Both the position numbers and the translations under genes were made by a program. DNA of 64,000 bases from an uncultured Acidimicrobiaceae bacterium (GTDB lineage Bacteria; Actinomycetota; Acidimicrobiia; Acidimicrobiales; SZUA-35). The stretch's first letter is position 1; each line of letters begins with the position of its first letter. Of the stretch, positions 30,486 to 38,855 are shown piece after piece. Under the pieces are notes generated by a model. The model was not told the DNA's origin and ran no database searches. It was given only the letters and a program-made list of their open reading frames with translations. Location of the stretch: contig CAMYLA010000002.1 in assembly GCA_947259095.1 (NCBI GenBank), positions 86,093 through 150,092 on the forward strand, read 5' to 3'.

Positions 30486-31442
30486 ATGCGGGTCCTGGTC
30501 GAGGTCATCATCAGTGGGCTGGGGCTCGGTTCGATCTATGCCATCGTGGCGCTCGGATTCGTCGTCGTCTACAAGACGACCAACGTCTTGAACTTCGCCC
30601 ACGGCTCGTTGGGGGCGGCCGGAGGTTTGGCCCTCGCCTCCTTGTTGAGCGATGGGGGCCTCGGTGTGCCGGCCCTGGCCGGCCTCAACCCGCTGACCCG
30701 ATTCGGTGACACGCTCTGGGGTTGGGGGCTCAACCTGGTGCTGGCCATGATCGTCGGTGCCGTGATCGGGATCATCGTCGAGCGTGTCGCCATTCGGCCG
30801 ATGATCGGCCGGTCGCAGTTCGTGCTCATCATCGCGACCATCGGTATCTCGATCGCCCTGCAGACGGTGATCGACCGGGCCCCGGTGGCCCGGAACCTTC
30901 ATGTGCCGTGGGGGGCCGGAAGCTGGAGCCCGGGTGGCGTGACCGTCCCCAAATCGGCAGTGGCGTCGATCGCACTGGCCGGGCTCGGTTTCGGAGCGCT
31001 CGCCGTGTTCAACCGCACCCGCCTCGGCTTGAGCGCCCGGGCCGTGGCGTCCGATCGGGAGGCGGCCATGGCGAACGGTGTCGACGTCGGCCGGGTCTAT
31101 ACCGTCACCTGGGCCATCGCCGCGGCGCTAGCGACCCTCGCCGCCGTCGCCTTCGCATTCGCTCCCCGGGGAACCGGATCGCTGAGCACGTTGGGGACAC
31201 CGGCGCTCTTCTTCCGCGCCCTGCCCGTGATCGCCATCGGTGGGTGGGATTCCTACCACGGTGCCTACCTCGGCGGCCTGGCCATCGGACTGCTCCAGAT
31301 CGCGGCCGGTCGCTACCTGTCGAGCCACGAATCGATTCTGGGCGCCGGCTACCCGACGATCCTGCCCTACCTGGTCATGATCGCGGTGCTGCTGGTCCGA
31401 CCGGCCGGGCTTCTCGGCCAGCGCACGGTCCGTCGGGTCTGA
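30486..31442 (+). CDS. Branched-chain amino acid ABC transporter permease (LivH-like), orphan
   Basis: ISGLGLGSIYAIVALGFVVVYKTTNVLNFAHGS; no livM/F/G/K nearby. Confidence 0.85.
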   Translation: MRVLVEVIISGLGLGSIYAIVALGFVVVYKTTNVLNFAHGSLGAAGGLALASLLSDGGLGVPALAGLNPLTRFGDTLWGWGLNLVLAMIVGAVIGIIVERVAIRPMIGRSQFVLIIATIGISIALQTVIDRAPVARNLHVPWGAGSWSPGGVTVPKSAVASIALAGLGFGALAVFNRTRLGLSARAVASDREAAMANGVDVGRVYTVTWAIAAALATLAAVAFAFAPRGTGSLSTLGTPALFFRALPVIAIGGWDSYHGAYLGGLAIGLLQIAAGRYLSSHESILGAGYPTILPYLVMIAVLLVRPAGLLGQRTVRRV

Positions 31443-31805
31443 TGTGGTGGTCGAACGACCGCGGCCCCCGGGGTGGTTGATCACCCTGGTGTCGGGGCGA
31501 GGGGAGCGGCACCGTGACGGTCTCGTGCCGAGAGGATGGGGCCGCACGCCGATCGATGTGCGTGAGGCCGACCGCCGGGGCCACGGCCACGGGTTCTGGC
31601 AAGCGGAGCCATGGATCGTCTGCTCCACCCGTAACCGGCACCGCAGAAGCGAAAAGCCGGCGGTCACGCGATCGTCGAGACGGGGCATGGATCCTCCGAT
31701 CGCTAAACCAATCGCTCCTCCCCAACACCTCATGGGCCGACTGTGGCAACCCCATCGGCGGACGAGTCGCCATCAAGAAACTGAACGACGAGCGAGAGCG
31801 GTCTA

Positions 31806-32108
31806 GTGTTCGTGAACAACGCCGGTCGTTCGGTGACGCCAGAGAACTACGGGAAGGTCTGGAATCGGGCGAAGGCTGAGCTATGGCCAACCGGTCATCA
31901 GCTGGCAGCCACGAACCCATACGACCTCCGTCATTCAGCGGCTACGGCGATGCTCCGGGCCCACGTCCCGTTGCCCGAAGTGGCTCGCCGGCTCGGACAT
32001 TCGGTGGACATCCTTCTTCGCGTCTACGCCGGCGTCTTTGATGACGAAGTGGAGCGATCAAATAGCTTCATCGACGCTGAGTTCGCACGGCAGGCGGTCC
32101 GACGGTAA
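31806..32108 (+). pseudogene. Truncated tyrosine recombinase/integrase (C-terminal catalytic part only)
   Basis: YDLRHSAATAMLRAHVPLPEVARRLGHSVDILLRVYAG has HxxR, GHS and Tyr; N-terminal domains absent. Confidence 0.8.
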
Positions 32109-32115
32109 TCCACGG

Positions 32116-33246
32116 TCATGGACCGGCGGTGGTGCTCGGTGCTGTCGAGGTGCTGGCCATGCACTCGCTGTGATGCTCGTCGGCCGGCAGTGGACCTCCG
32201 GGCATCGAGTACTCGGATGCGCCCTGGGCGACTGCGACGTCGACCCAGCACCAACCGGGAACCTCAGCGAGAAAGAACGCTACCGGTGCCGGGGCTGCGG
32301 TCCGAAGGAGGTCGGTCACGATGACCGTCTCATCGACCGGCGAACCATCGATCGACTTCTCGCTCAACATCACCTCCGTTGCCTCGATGCCTACGAAGCC
32401 GTAGATGACGGTGGCGCCTCCGAAGCGGGCCGACCACCCGTGGCTGTTGCAGCGACGGTCACCGGCCCGGCCATCGACATCGAGGCGGAAGCACGTGAGG
32501 CGGCCGTCGTTCGCGTTCAGCGGATAGTCGGGCGGAACGAAGGCGATCAACTGATACGGAATGCCGTCTGCGGAGGTTGCCTCGACCACGACCTCCTCGA
32601 CGGCATCGGGTACCTGGCCGCCGATGACAGCTGCGGTCCCCAGTGTGCGATTCAGCTCAGCCCACTCGTCCGGACCGGCGAGTCTTGCGCTCGCTGCGAT
32701 CGCGAGCACCTCGTCATCAGAGATGGTGTCTCCCCACATGAGCATCACCCACCGCTGCTGGTCGTCCGGCCACATGACCGCAGTTCCGTAGCTGACACCG
32801 TCGTCCCACAGTGGAAACAGGTAGCCGGTTTGACCATGGAGAGCCACCTCTTCGGCACCAGGAATCCCGTCGGTGTCGGGTCCGTCGAGAGAGGTGGTGA
32901 TGCGGAGCGGACCATCGAAGAGATCGTTCGGGTTGGACTCGTGCTGGTAGACGACCATTCGTCCGGTGTCGAGTTCCTGAACAATCGCCGGGCCGAAGCC
33001 GTCTGGTATCTCGCCAAGCACCCACGCACCGGCACCGATCTCGCCGGCCGTGGCTCCCGGATTGGACGAGGAAGGGGGCTGTGTCCCAGTGGTCGCGGGC
33101 GGCGCCGTGTCCGTTGTCGGCTTTTCCGCCGGGGAAGCCTCGATCTGGGTGCTGTCATCGGCACCACAAGCGGTGAAGGCGAGAATCGCACTCATGGCAC
33201 AGCAAGCTGCGGTGAAGATCCTGGTTCTACCGATGCCAGTGTTCAT
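32116..33246 (-). CDS. Putative lipoprotein, hypothetical
   Basis: Signal/lipobox-like AILAFTACGADD; low-complexity Thr/Pro region. Confidence 0.65.
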   Translation of the reverse strand: MNTGIGRTRIFTAACCAMSAILAFTACGADDSTQIEASPAEKPTTDTAPPATTGTQPPSSSNPGATAGEIGAGAWVLGEIPDGFGPAIVQELDTGRMVVYQHESNPNDLFDGPLRITTSLDGPDTDGIPGAEEVALHGQTGYLFPLWDDGVSYGTAVMWPDDQQRWVMLMWGDTISDDEVLAIAASARLAGPDEWAELNRTLGTAAVIGGQVPDAVEEVVVEATSADGIPYQLIAFVPPDYPLNANDGRLTCFRLDVDGRAGDRRCNSHGWSARFGGATVIYGFVGIEATEVMLSEKSIDGSPVDETVIVTDLLRTAAPAPVAFFLAEVPGWCWVDVAVAQGASEYSMPGGPLPADEHHSECMASTSTAPSTTAGP

Positions 33247-33332
33247 GGGGTGTTCAGCGACCTGCGCCGCTCCCAGCCGGCGGACCCTTTGGGGCCGACA
33301 AGCTCAAGTTGCAACGCTGTGACCTGGGGTTT

Positions 33333-33390
33333 TGGCGGAGAGGGGGATTCGAACCCCCGGAACCTGTGAGGGTTCAACGGTTTTCAAGAG
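33333..33390 (-). repeat. tRNA-Ser 3'-half fragment, copy B
   Basis: tggcggagagggggattcgaacccccggaacctgtgagggttcaacggttttcaagag. Confidence 0.9.
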
Positions 33391-33509
33391 GCAGATCCCC
33401 TACTCTCGAAACGCCAGCTGCCAAGCCAGAGTACGGCCCCAGTCGGCTGCGACGGGCTCGCATCCGTCGACCGCCATGGACCGGTGCAGTCCTCGGTGGG
33501 CCCGTGCCA

Positions 33510-33527
33510 GTGGCACCACCGTGGCAC
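33510..33527. repeat. GTGGCAC-N4-GTGGCAC motif
   Basis: GTGGCACCACCGTGGCAC. Confidence 0.85.
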
Positions 33528-33544
33528 GCTCGACCCTGCTGCTT

Positions 33545-33712
33545 CTAAGCGCTCCGTCGAAGCGACTGGTGGTTAGCCAACATGTCCTCGACCTCGCGAC
33601 GGAAGTCTTCGGGCAGATCCTCGACGTCGGTGATCCCTGCTCGGATTAGGGCACGCTGTTCCGCGTCCGACATCTGCCGCCACTCGCTGGCCGGCACCCA
33701 CTGCAGCTCCAT
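33545..33712 (-). CDS. Small conserved 55-aa protein, module copy 1
   Basis: MELQWVPASEWRQMSDAEQRALIRAGITDVEDLPEDFRREVEDMLANHQSLRRSA; paralog at 37584-37751. Confidence 0.75.
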   Translation of the reverse strand: MELQWVPASEWRQMSDAEQRALIRAGITDVEDLPEDFRREVEDMLANHQSLRRSA

Positions 33713-33772
33713 GACCCCCACACTATCAGAAGCGCCTCTCGCGGGAAGTCTGCGACGTAGGCTGAGCCCTCC

Positions 33773-34045
33773 ATGCTCTTGATCGCGGCTCACGTCCTCG
33801 GCGACATCGAACGCTGGTGGACTGGCCACGGCCGGAATCTCTCGGGCTCGGAGATCGGGGACCTCTACCGACTCCTGCACCAGGCCTCGGTCGAGGCCCA
33901 GGCTGCCTGGTCTCTCCTCCCCGATCGGGGCGACGGGACCCGCATCTTCTCGATCCGGGCCGCGCTCGTTCCCATCTCTCTGCTCCTTATCGAGCAAATC
34001 GACAACGTCATCGTCCTGGACATTCGGATCCCGACCCAGCGGTGA
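33773..34045 (+). CDS. Small conserved 90-aa protein, divergent partner, module copy 1
   Basis: LLIAAHVLGDIERWWTGHGRNL...YRLLHQASVEAQAAWSLLPDRGDGTRIFSIR; paralog at 37782-38087. Confidence 0.75.
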   Translation: MLLIAAHVLGDIERWWTGHGRNLSGSEIGDLYRLLHQASVEAQAAWSLLPDRGDGTRIFSIRAALVPISLLLIEQIDNVIVLDIRIPTQR

Positions 34046-34351
34046 ATACCCGACAGCGGAACTGCGGCCGTCCAGCAAGATGTCATCGGTCGACAACCTG
34101 GACAACACCGTTCCTTCGACCGTCGCCAATGTGGCCGCCCAAGCCGGACCGACACGGGTCACGATCCCGAGCCGGCCACCCTCGATTCGGCCGAGCCAAG
34201 ACGTTGCGGTGATGGCCAGAGAAAGTCAGATGGGTTGGCTCATCGACTGACCGACGATGACCTTCGCGAACTCGCGCTGCCCCCACCCACGGCGCCAGTT
34301 CAAACAACATCGCAAGCCCCAACTGTCCACCACACCGGTTGAACACAGATC

Positions 34352-34369
34352 ATGCCACGGTGGTGCCAC
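34352..34369. repeat. GTGGCAC-type motif, inverted orientation
   Basis: ATGCCACGGTGGTGCCAC, about 85 bp left of tRNA fragment C. Confidence 0.85.
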
Positions 34370-34451
34370 TGAAATACGATATTCCGTGACGCTCGCCCAC
34401 TCACCGACATGACAGGTTCCGCCGCCGCAACGCCCTGACCAGGCGAAATCA

Positions 34452-34508
34452 GCGGAGAGACGGGGATCCGAACCCCCTAACCTGTGAGGGTTCAACGGTT
34501 TTCAAGAG
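34452..34508 (-). repeat. tRNA-Ser 3'-half fragment, copy C (diverged)
   Basis: gcggagagacggggatccgaaccccctaacctgtgagggttcaacggttttcaagag. Confidence 0.85.
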
Positions 34509-34627
34509 GCGACGACCTAGCCCTCGAAATCCTCATCTACCTCGCCTAGAACCCGGCGATGGCCCATGAAACGGGCTTGCGCCATTGACCGTTGTTGACC
34601 CAGAGCGGCCGCGGTCGACCGACGCCA

Positions 34628-34645
34628 GTGGCACCACCGTGGCAC
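34628..34645. repeat. GTGGCAC-N4-GTGGCAC motif
   Basis: GTGGCACCACCGTGGCAC. Confidence 0.85.
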
Positions 34646-34976
34646 GATCGACCAGGCGCCATCAATGTAGGAGTTGGTCGTGCGATCAAGTCCTGCGGAG
34701 CGACCGAGACCCTTGCCGCTCGCCATCACGACGAATCTGCCTTGACGGCCGTTGGCGTCGCTTGCTTGAGGTTGACGGAACCCCGGAGAAGGTTTGGCGG
34801 GATCGGCACTGAGAACCGGGTCGCTCCTGTGTCCGATCGCCGGGTCGACATCAGTATCGCCCAGCCAGACGAAATCGCCTGCGGTGCAGTCCGAACTCAA
34901 CGACCAGTACACAGAATCACGCTACTCCAATTGCTTATACCGTCTTCGAGTCGCCAAACTCTCTGTAGGAGATGAG

Positions 34977-35816
34977 ATGACTATGAGCGACCGGCCAACA
35001 CTTGCCTACAACGCGATCACACCGAAGTTTGGGTCGGAACTGATCGACGTCACGCTGCTCGAGATGAGCGACGAAGACGTCGAAGCGCTGCAACAACTGG
35101 CAGCAGAGCGAGGCATTGTCGTCGTCCGCGACCAAGAGATGTCAATGCAACAGCAAGCCGATTTCGCTCATCGACTCGGGCCGTTGTCGATTCATCAGAC
35201 CGGTGAGTCGGAGCTTCCTCCAGAGCTGTTGCTGGTCCAGAACGACGAGAACTCCAAGCGCGCGGTCGGGGGTGCTTGGCACTCGGACATCTCCAGCGAA
35301 GAACGGCCACCTGCACTCTCGATGCTTCGCATGGAGGTCGTGCCTTCCTCAGGTGGCGACACGCTCTTCGCCGACATGTACCAAGCGTTCGAAGCGTTGT
35401 CGCCGGAGATCCAGGCGCTGGCGAAGAGGCTCACGGCCCGACACGACTCCAAGGGGCACCATCTCTACCTGCGGGGGATCAAGACGCTCAAGGAGTTGCC
35501 GTCAAACGTGCATCCGGTGGTTCGAACGCATCCCCGCACGGGTCGCAATGCGCTCTACGTGAACTCGTCGTTCGTTGGTCGTCTGATGGAAACGACCAAG
35601 CTCGAGGGCGAGGCCATTCTGGCGATGCTGTACGAGCACATTGCCTTGGGCGTCTCATTCCACTGCCGCGTGAAGTGGAAACCGAACACGGTCGTGTTCT
35701 GGGACAACCGATGCGTTCAGCACTTCGCAACGTTCGACTACTTCCCCGAGCTTCGACGGGGGTATCGAGCCACGTCCATCGGTGGGGCTCCGTACCTCGA
35801 CCCTGCTGCGGGCTAG
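34977..35816 (+). CDS. TfdA/TauD family alpha-ketoglutarate dioxygenase
   Basis: WHSDISSEERPP HxD motif; VFWDNRCVQHFATFDY distal His; RRGYRATSIGG. Confidence 0.88.
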   Translation: MTMSDRPTLAYNAITPKFGSELIDVTLLEMSDEDVEALQQLAAERGIVVVRDQEMSMQQQADFAHRLGPLSIHQTGESELPPELLLVQNDENSKRAVGGAWHSDISSEERPPALSMLRMEVVPSSGGDTLFADMYQAFEALSPEIQALAKRLTARHDSKGHHLYLRGIKTLKELPSNVHPVVRTHPRTGRNALYVNSSFVGRLMETTKLEGEAILAMLYEHIALGVSFHCRVKWKPNTVVFWDNRCVQHFATFDYFPELRRGYRATSIGGAPYLDPAAG

Positions 35817-36018
35817 GCTAGGCAGCCGCCTCAGGCCACCACGCCTTCCGAGCGAAGACGGGCAAGCTCTTAGTACGCCGGCGCCCCAGACGTTCGGCTG
35901 TTCGTCACCCCGACCGAACAGGAAACGTCGACCAGGCTGCCACCGATCTCGGCCCAGTGCCCGCCGAGCAGCCCACGCTCAGCGGCCCGATCCCTCGATG
36001 GGGAGCGCTACGGGTGGG

Positions 36019-36744
36019 CTATGGGATACCGACCATCTCGGTGGTTGATCGGAAGATGAGTCGAGCGTCGGCGTCGAAGTACTGCTCGATGCCATCGCTC
36101 TCGTACAGCTCGAGGTATCGGCGCAGCGCGCCCTTGTCCGGGAAGTAGAGCTCGGCCATCCCGACGTAGGGGTCGACGGCTGGTTGATCGGAGATACTCA
36201 CCACATAGCGGAACCCTCCGGCCTGCTCCATGGCGCCCGCCACGTTCGGCGCATGCACGTTGAGCCAATGATCGGTCAACGTTTGATGATCCGCCTCCGC
36301 CTTTGCCGTCAAGATCGTGGTGACCTTGAGGAAGCCGCTACGTGTGCACGGGAACGGCTCATTCAAGTCATTTGGCGTCAGCTGCAGGTCACCATCGACG
36401 ATGACATACTCGGTCGTCGGCCATCCGACATACGGCTCGGCCTTCTGCTGGAACGTGTCACGAGGCGTAGTGCCGTGCGGAGTCTTCTCACGTGGGTACG
36501 GAGCATCAGTCCAGATCTGGGCGACACCATCCCACACCTGCTCCCCGGATGGCACGGGGTTGTACAACGTCGCGATGTAGCGAGGGGCAGCGGCGCTGGT
36601 GCTGACCGCCGCCTGGTTCTGCCGAGCCAGAACGGCCGGCATGTGGTTGGCAAACCAATTCACCACCAATTCGTCGCGGGTGACGCCCGGCCGCCGACTG
36701 ATCAAAAACTGCATCTTGGTGCCAGGTGTCGCCATCACGTTCAT
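36019..36744 (-). CDS. EthD-domain protein
   Basis: FLISRRPGVTRDELVVNWFANHMPAVL; second repeat LTDHWLNVHAPNVAGAM. Confidence 0.7.
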   Translation of the reverse strand: MNVMATPGTKMQFLISRRPGVTRDELVVNWFANHMPAVLARQNQAAVSTSAAAPRYIATLYNPVPSGEQVWDGVAQIWTDAPYPREKTPHGTTPRDTFQQKAEPYVGWPTTEYVIVDGDLQLTPNDLNEPFPCTRSGFLKVTTILTAKAEADHQTLTDHWLNVHAPNVAGAMEQAGGFRYVVSISDQPAVDPYVGMAELYFPDKGALRRYLELYESDGIEQYFDADARLIFRSTTEMVGIP

Positions 36745-36912
36745 GCCCCAAACCTATTCCTGCCGTCGCCTCGCGCTGAAATCGATACCTCTGCTCTGAG
36801 GCGCACCGGTGGCTCGCTGCCCCAATGCACTCGGCTTGGCACCCGCCCTTTTGGCACGCGCTGTTGATATTCGCTGTTTGATACACACCCGGCCCATCAG
36901 CCGACATGGAGC

Positions 36913-37212
36913 ATGAGCATGACACTCGATGAACAGTTGGAGGTACTCGCCGAGTACTGCGCCAATGGTCGGCGGCGGGCGCTCGAGCTCGGCAAGCGAG
37001 GACCGGTGAGGTTCGTCGGTGACCGTGTACTACATCCCGAGATCGTGAAGGCGTACTGGCGGACCGGTTTCTACGTCTTCGAGGGGCTCATCGAAAGCGA
37101 CGAACTCGCCGACCTCCGACCGGTCTCCTACATGAAACGGACGATACGCGGCCTCGGTGATGAGCGCGATCGCTTCCTTCTCGTTGGCACCCGCCGCCGG
37201 CTCATCGACTGA
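36913..37212 (+). pseudogene. Truncated phytanoyl-CoA dioxygenase-like N-terminus
   Basis: EIVKAYWRTGFYVFEGLIESDELADLR then loss of homology at the att-associated repeat. Confidence 0.55.
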
Positions 37213-37313
37213 CCGACGATGACCTCCGCTGACCACTGTTGCCCCCTTGACCGGACTGCGGATCGGCGAGGTCGGCAGCCACAGCCGTCCATCACACTAG
37301 GTGAATACCGACC

Positions 37314-37331
37314 GTGCCACGGTGGTGCCAC
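37314..37331. repeat. GTGGCAC-type motif, inverted orientation
   Basis: GTGCCACGGTGGTGCCAC, about 80 bp left of tRNA fragment D. Confidence 0.85.
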
Positions 37332-37410
37332 CGGACAACGACTGTCCGTGACGTTCTACCACTCACCGACGTGACTAGCGCGGTCACCGCAACGCCGTGA
37401 CCTGGGGTTT

Positions 37411-37470
37411 TGGCGGAGAGAGGGGGATTCGAACCCCCGGAACCTGTGAGGGTTCAACGGTTTTCAAGAG
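37411..37470 (-). repeat. tRNA-Ser 3'-half fragment, copy D
   Basis: tggcggagagagggggattcgaacccccggaacctgtgagggttcaacggttttcaagag. Confidence 0.92.
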
Positions 37471-37583
37471 GCAACGCCTGCATGCCAAATGCGCCGACGT
37501 ACAGGCCAGAACTCACCTCTGACGCCGGGATTCAGACTGTTATCCGTTCGCCGCTGTTGACCGTCGGGAGCTGCAGCGGACCG

Positions 37584-37751
37584 CTACGCGTTGCGAGGGA
37601 GCGCTCGATGCTGGGCCAACATGTCCTCGACCTCTCGACGGAAATCCTCGGGAAGGTCCTCGACCTCGGTGATCCCAGTTCGGATCATGGCCCGCTGCTC
37701 GTCGTCGGACATCTCCCGCCACTCGCTCGCCGGCACCCGTCGCGATTCCAT
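37584..37751 (-). CDS. Small conserved 55-aa protein, module copy 2 (not in the ORF track)
   Basis: Manual translation: MESRRVPASEWREMSDDEQRAMIRTGITEVEDLPEDFRREVEDMLAQHRALPRNA. Confidence 0.75.
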   Translation of the reverse strand: MESRRVPASEWREMSDDEQRAMIRTGITEVEDLPEDFRREVEDMLAQHRALPRNA

Positions 37752-37781
37752 ACCCATAGGATACCTCCAACGCCCATCGGC

Positions 37782-38087
37782 ATGAGATCAGATCCCGTAT
37801 CCTGGGCCGCCGCGCTCCTCATCGCAGCCCACGTCCTGGGCGACATCAACCGATGGTGGACCAAGCACGGCCAACACCTCACCGACGGTCCGGAACTCAG
37901 CGAGGTCTACCGCCTTTTGCACCAGATCTCGATCGAAGCCGAGGCTGCCTGGTCCTTGCTTCCCGAACGAGGTGACGGAACACGCGTTTTCTCGATACGG
38001 ACCGCATTGCTCCAGATCTCACTGCTCCTCATGGAACGGGGAGAGGATGTCGTCGTCATCGACTTGCGGATTCCGACCGAGCGCTGA
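37782..38087 (+). CDS. Small conserved 101-aa protein, divergent partner, module copy 2
   Basis: LLIAAHVLGDINRWWTKHGQHL...YRLLHQISIEAEAAWSLLPERGDGTRVFSIR. Confidence 0.75.
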   Translation: MRSDPVSWAAALLIAAHVLGDINRWWTKHGQHLTDGPELSEVYRLLHQISIEAEAAWSLLPERGDGTRVFSIRTALLQISLLLMERGEDVVVIDLRIPTER

Positions 38088-38159
38088 GGACAGCGTCGGC
38101 CAAGTCGCAGGCTAGCCGACCAAGACAGACCTAAGAATCCTCCGCCGAATTATGGGCAG

Positions 38160-38300
38160 CGGTGTGGGGTGGGGGTGCGAGGCGCGGCCGAGGGGCTCGC
38201 TCGGTTGTTCGAGGCGATGTCCGCGTTGCTTGATGAGCGTGAGCGGCGGGTGGTGGCCCAGATGCTGGGTCGGGGTGGTCAGGCCCGACCTCAGCGTTGT
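38160..38300 (+). mobile_element. Remnant of ISAzo13-like transposase N-terminus
   Basis: LARLFEAMSALLDERERRVVAQMLGRGG resembles LFEAL..LDERQRRLLAA.EARALGRGG. Confidence 0.5.
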
Positions 38301-38667
38301 CTTCGACGTCGTCGTCAAGATGGGCTTGGGCCCAGCCAGGTTAGGCCGTCTTAAGTCGATCTGTAGAGCTCGACTTTGTACTTGAAGGTTAGTCGCCCGA
38401 GATGCTCAATCGAGCTTGTCGACTTCGTCTGGTGGCACAGGGGAGTGGATGTTGACGCCGGAACCCTCGACAGCTGGCGTCTTCTGCGACAGGAGATCCA
38501 AAGCCTCTTCGATTGTGATGTCGTCGTACCGACCGGCAAAGAGAGTGCCTGGGAAATGAACGTGAGGGTCCAATCGTCTCCAGGCGGAACACATGGGGAT
38601 CGTGCACGCTCGTTGCGGCTGCCGACAGCATTGTTTGTACCGTTCGTTCCCTGGAGGCTCTCGCCTC

Positions 38668-38682
38668 ACCGGTTTTCAAGAG
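38668..38682 (-). repeat. tRNA-Ser anticodon-arm fragment, copy E (minimal)
   Basis: accggttttcaagag followed by gcagcgcc as in the other right flanks. Confidence 0.6.
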
Positions 38683-38800
38683 GCAGCGCCCTCGCGGACG
38701 ATGTCCCACCAATCCGGCGTACCGCAGCCTCGGATCCGTCCGACGGCTGATCGGAGGTTGACCCTGGTTGACCGCCGCGACCCGAGGGTGGCCGGCGCCG

Positions 38801-38818
38801 GTGGCACCACCGTGGCAC
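38801..38818. repeat. GTGGCAC-N4-GTGGCAC motif
   Basis: GTGGCACCACCGTGGCAC. Confidence 0.85.
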
Positions 38819-38855
38819 AGCCCGCGTCCGCGGTGACGCGCCGAGGTGGAGGGAT

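Noticed and set aside
34080-34250. Small ORF MSSVDNLDNTVPSTVANVAAQ...GWLID as a third cassette gene
   Set aside because: Only 56 aa, no clear counterpart in the second cassette; its end lies in the repeated arm. Left unannotated.
27000-38700. Prophage hypothesis for the att array
   Set aside because: No capsid, terminase, portal, tail or lysis genes seen; cargo is metabolic or tiny hypothetical genes.
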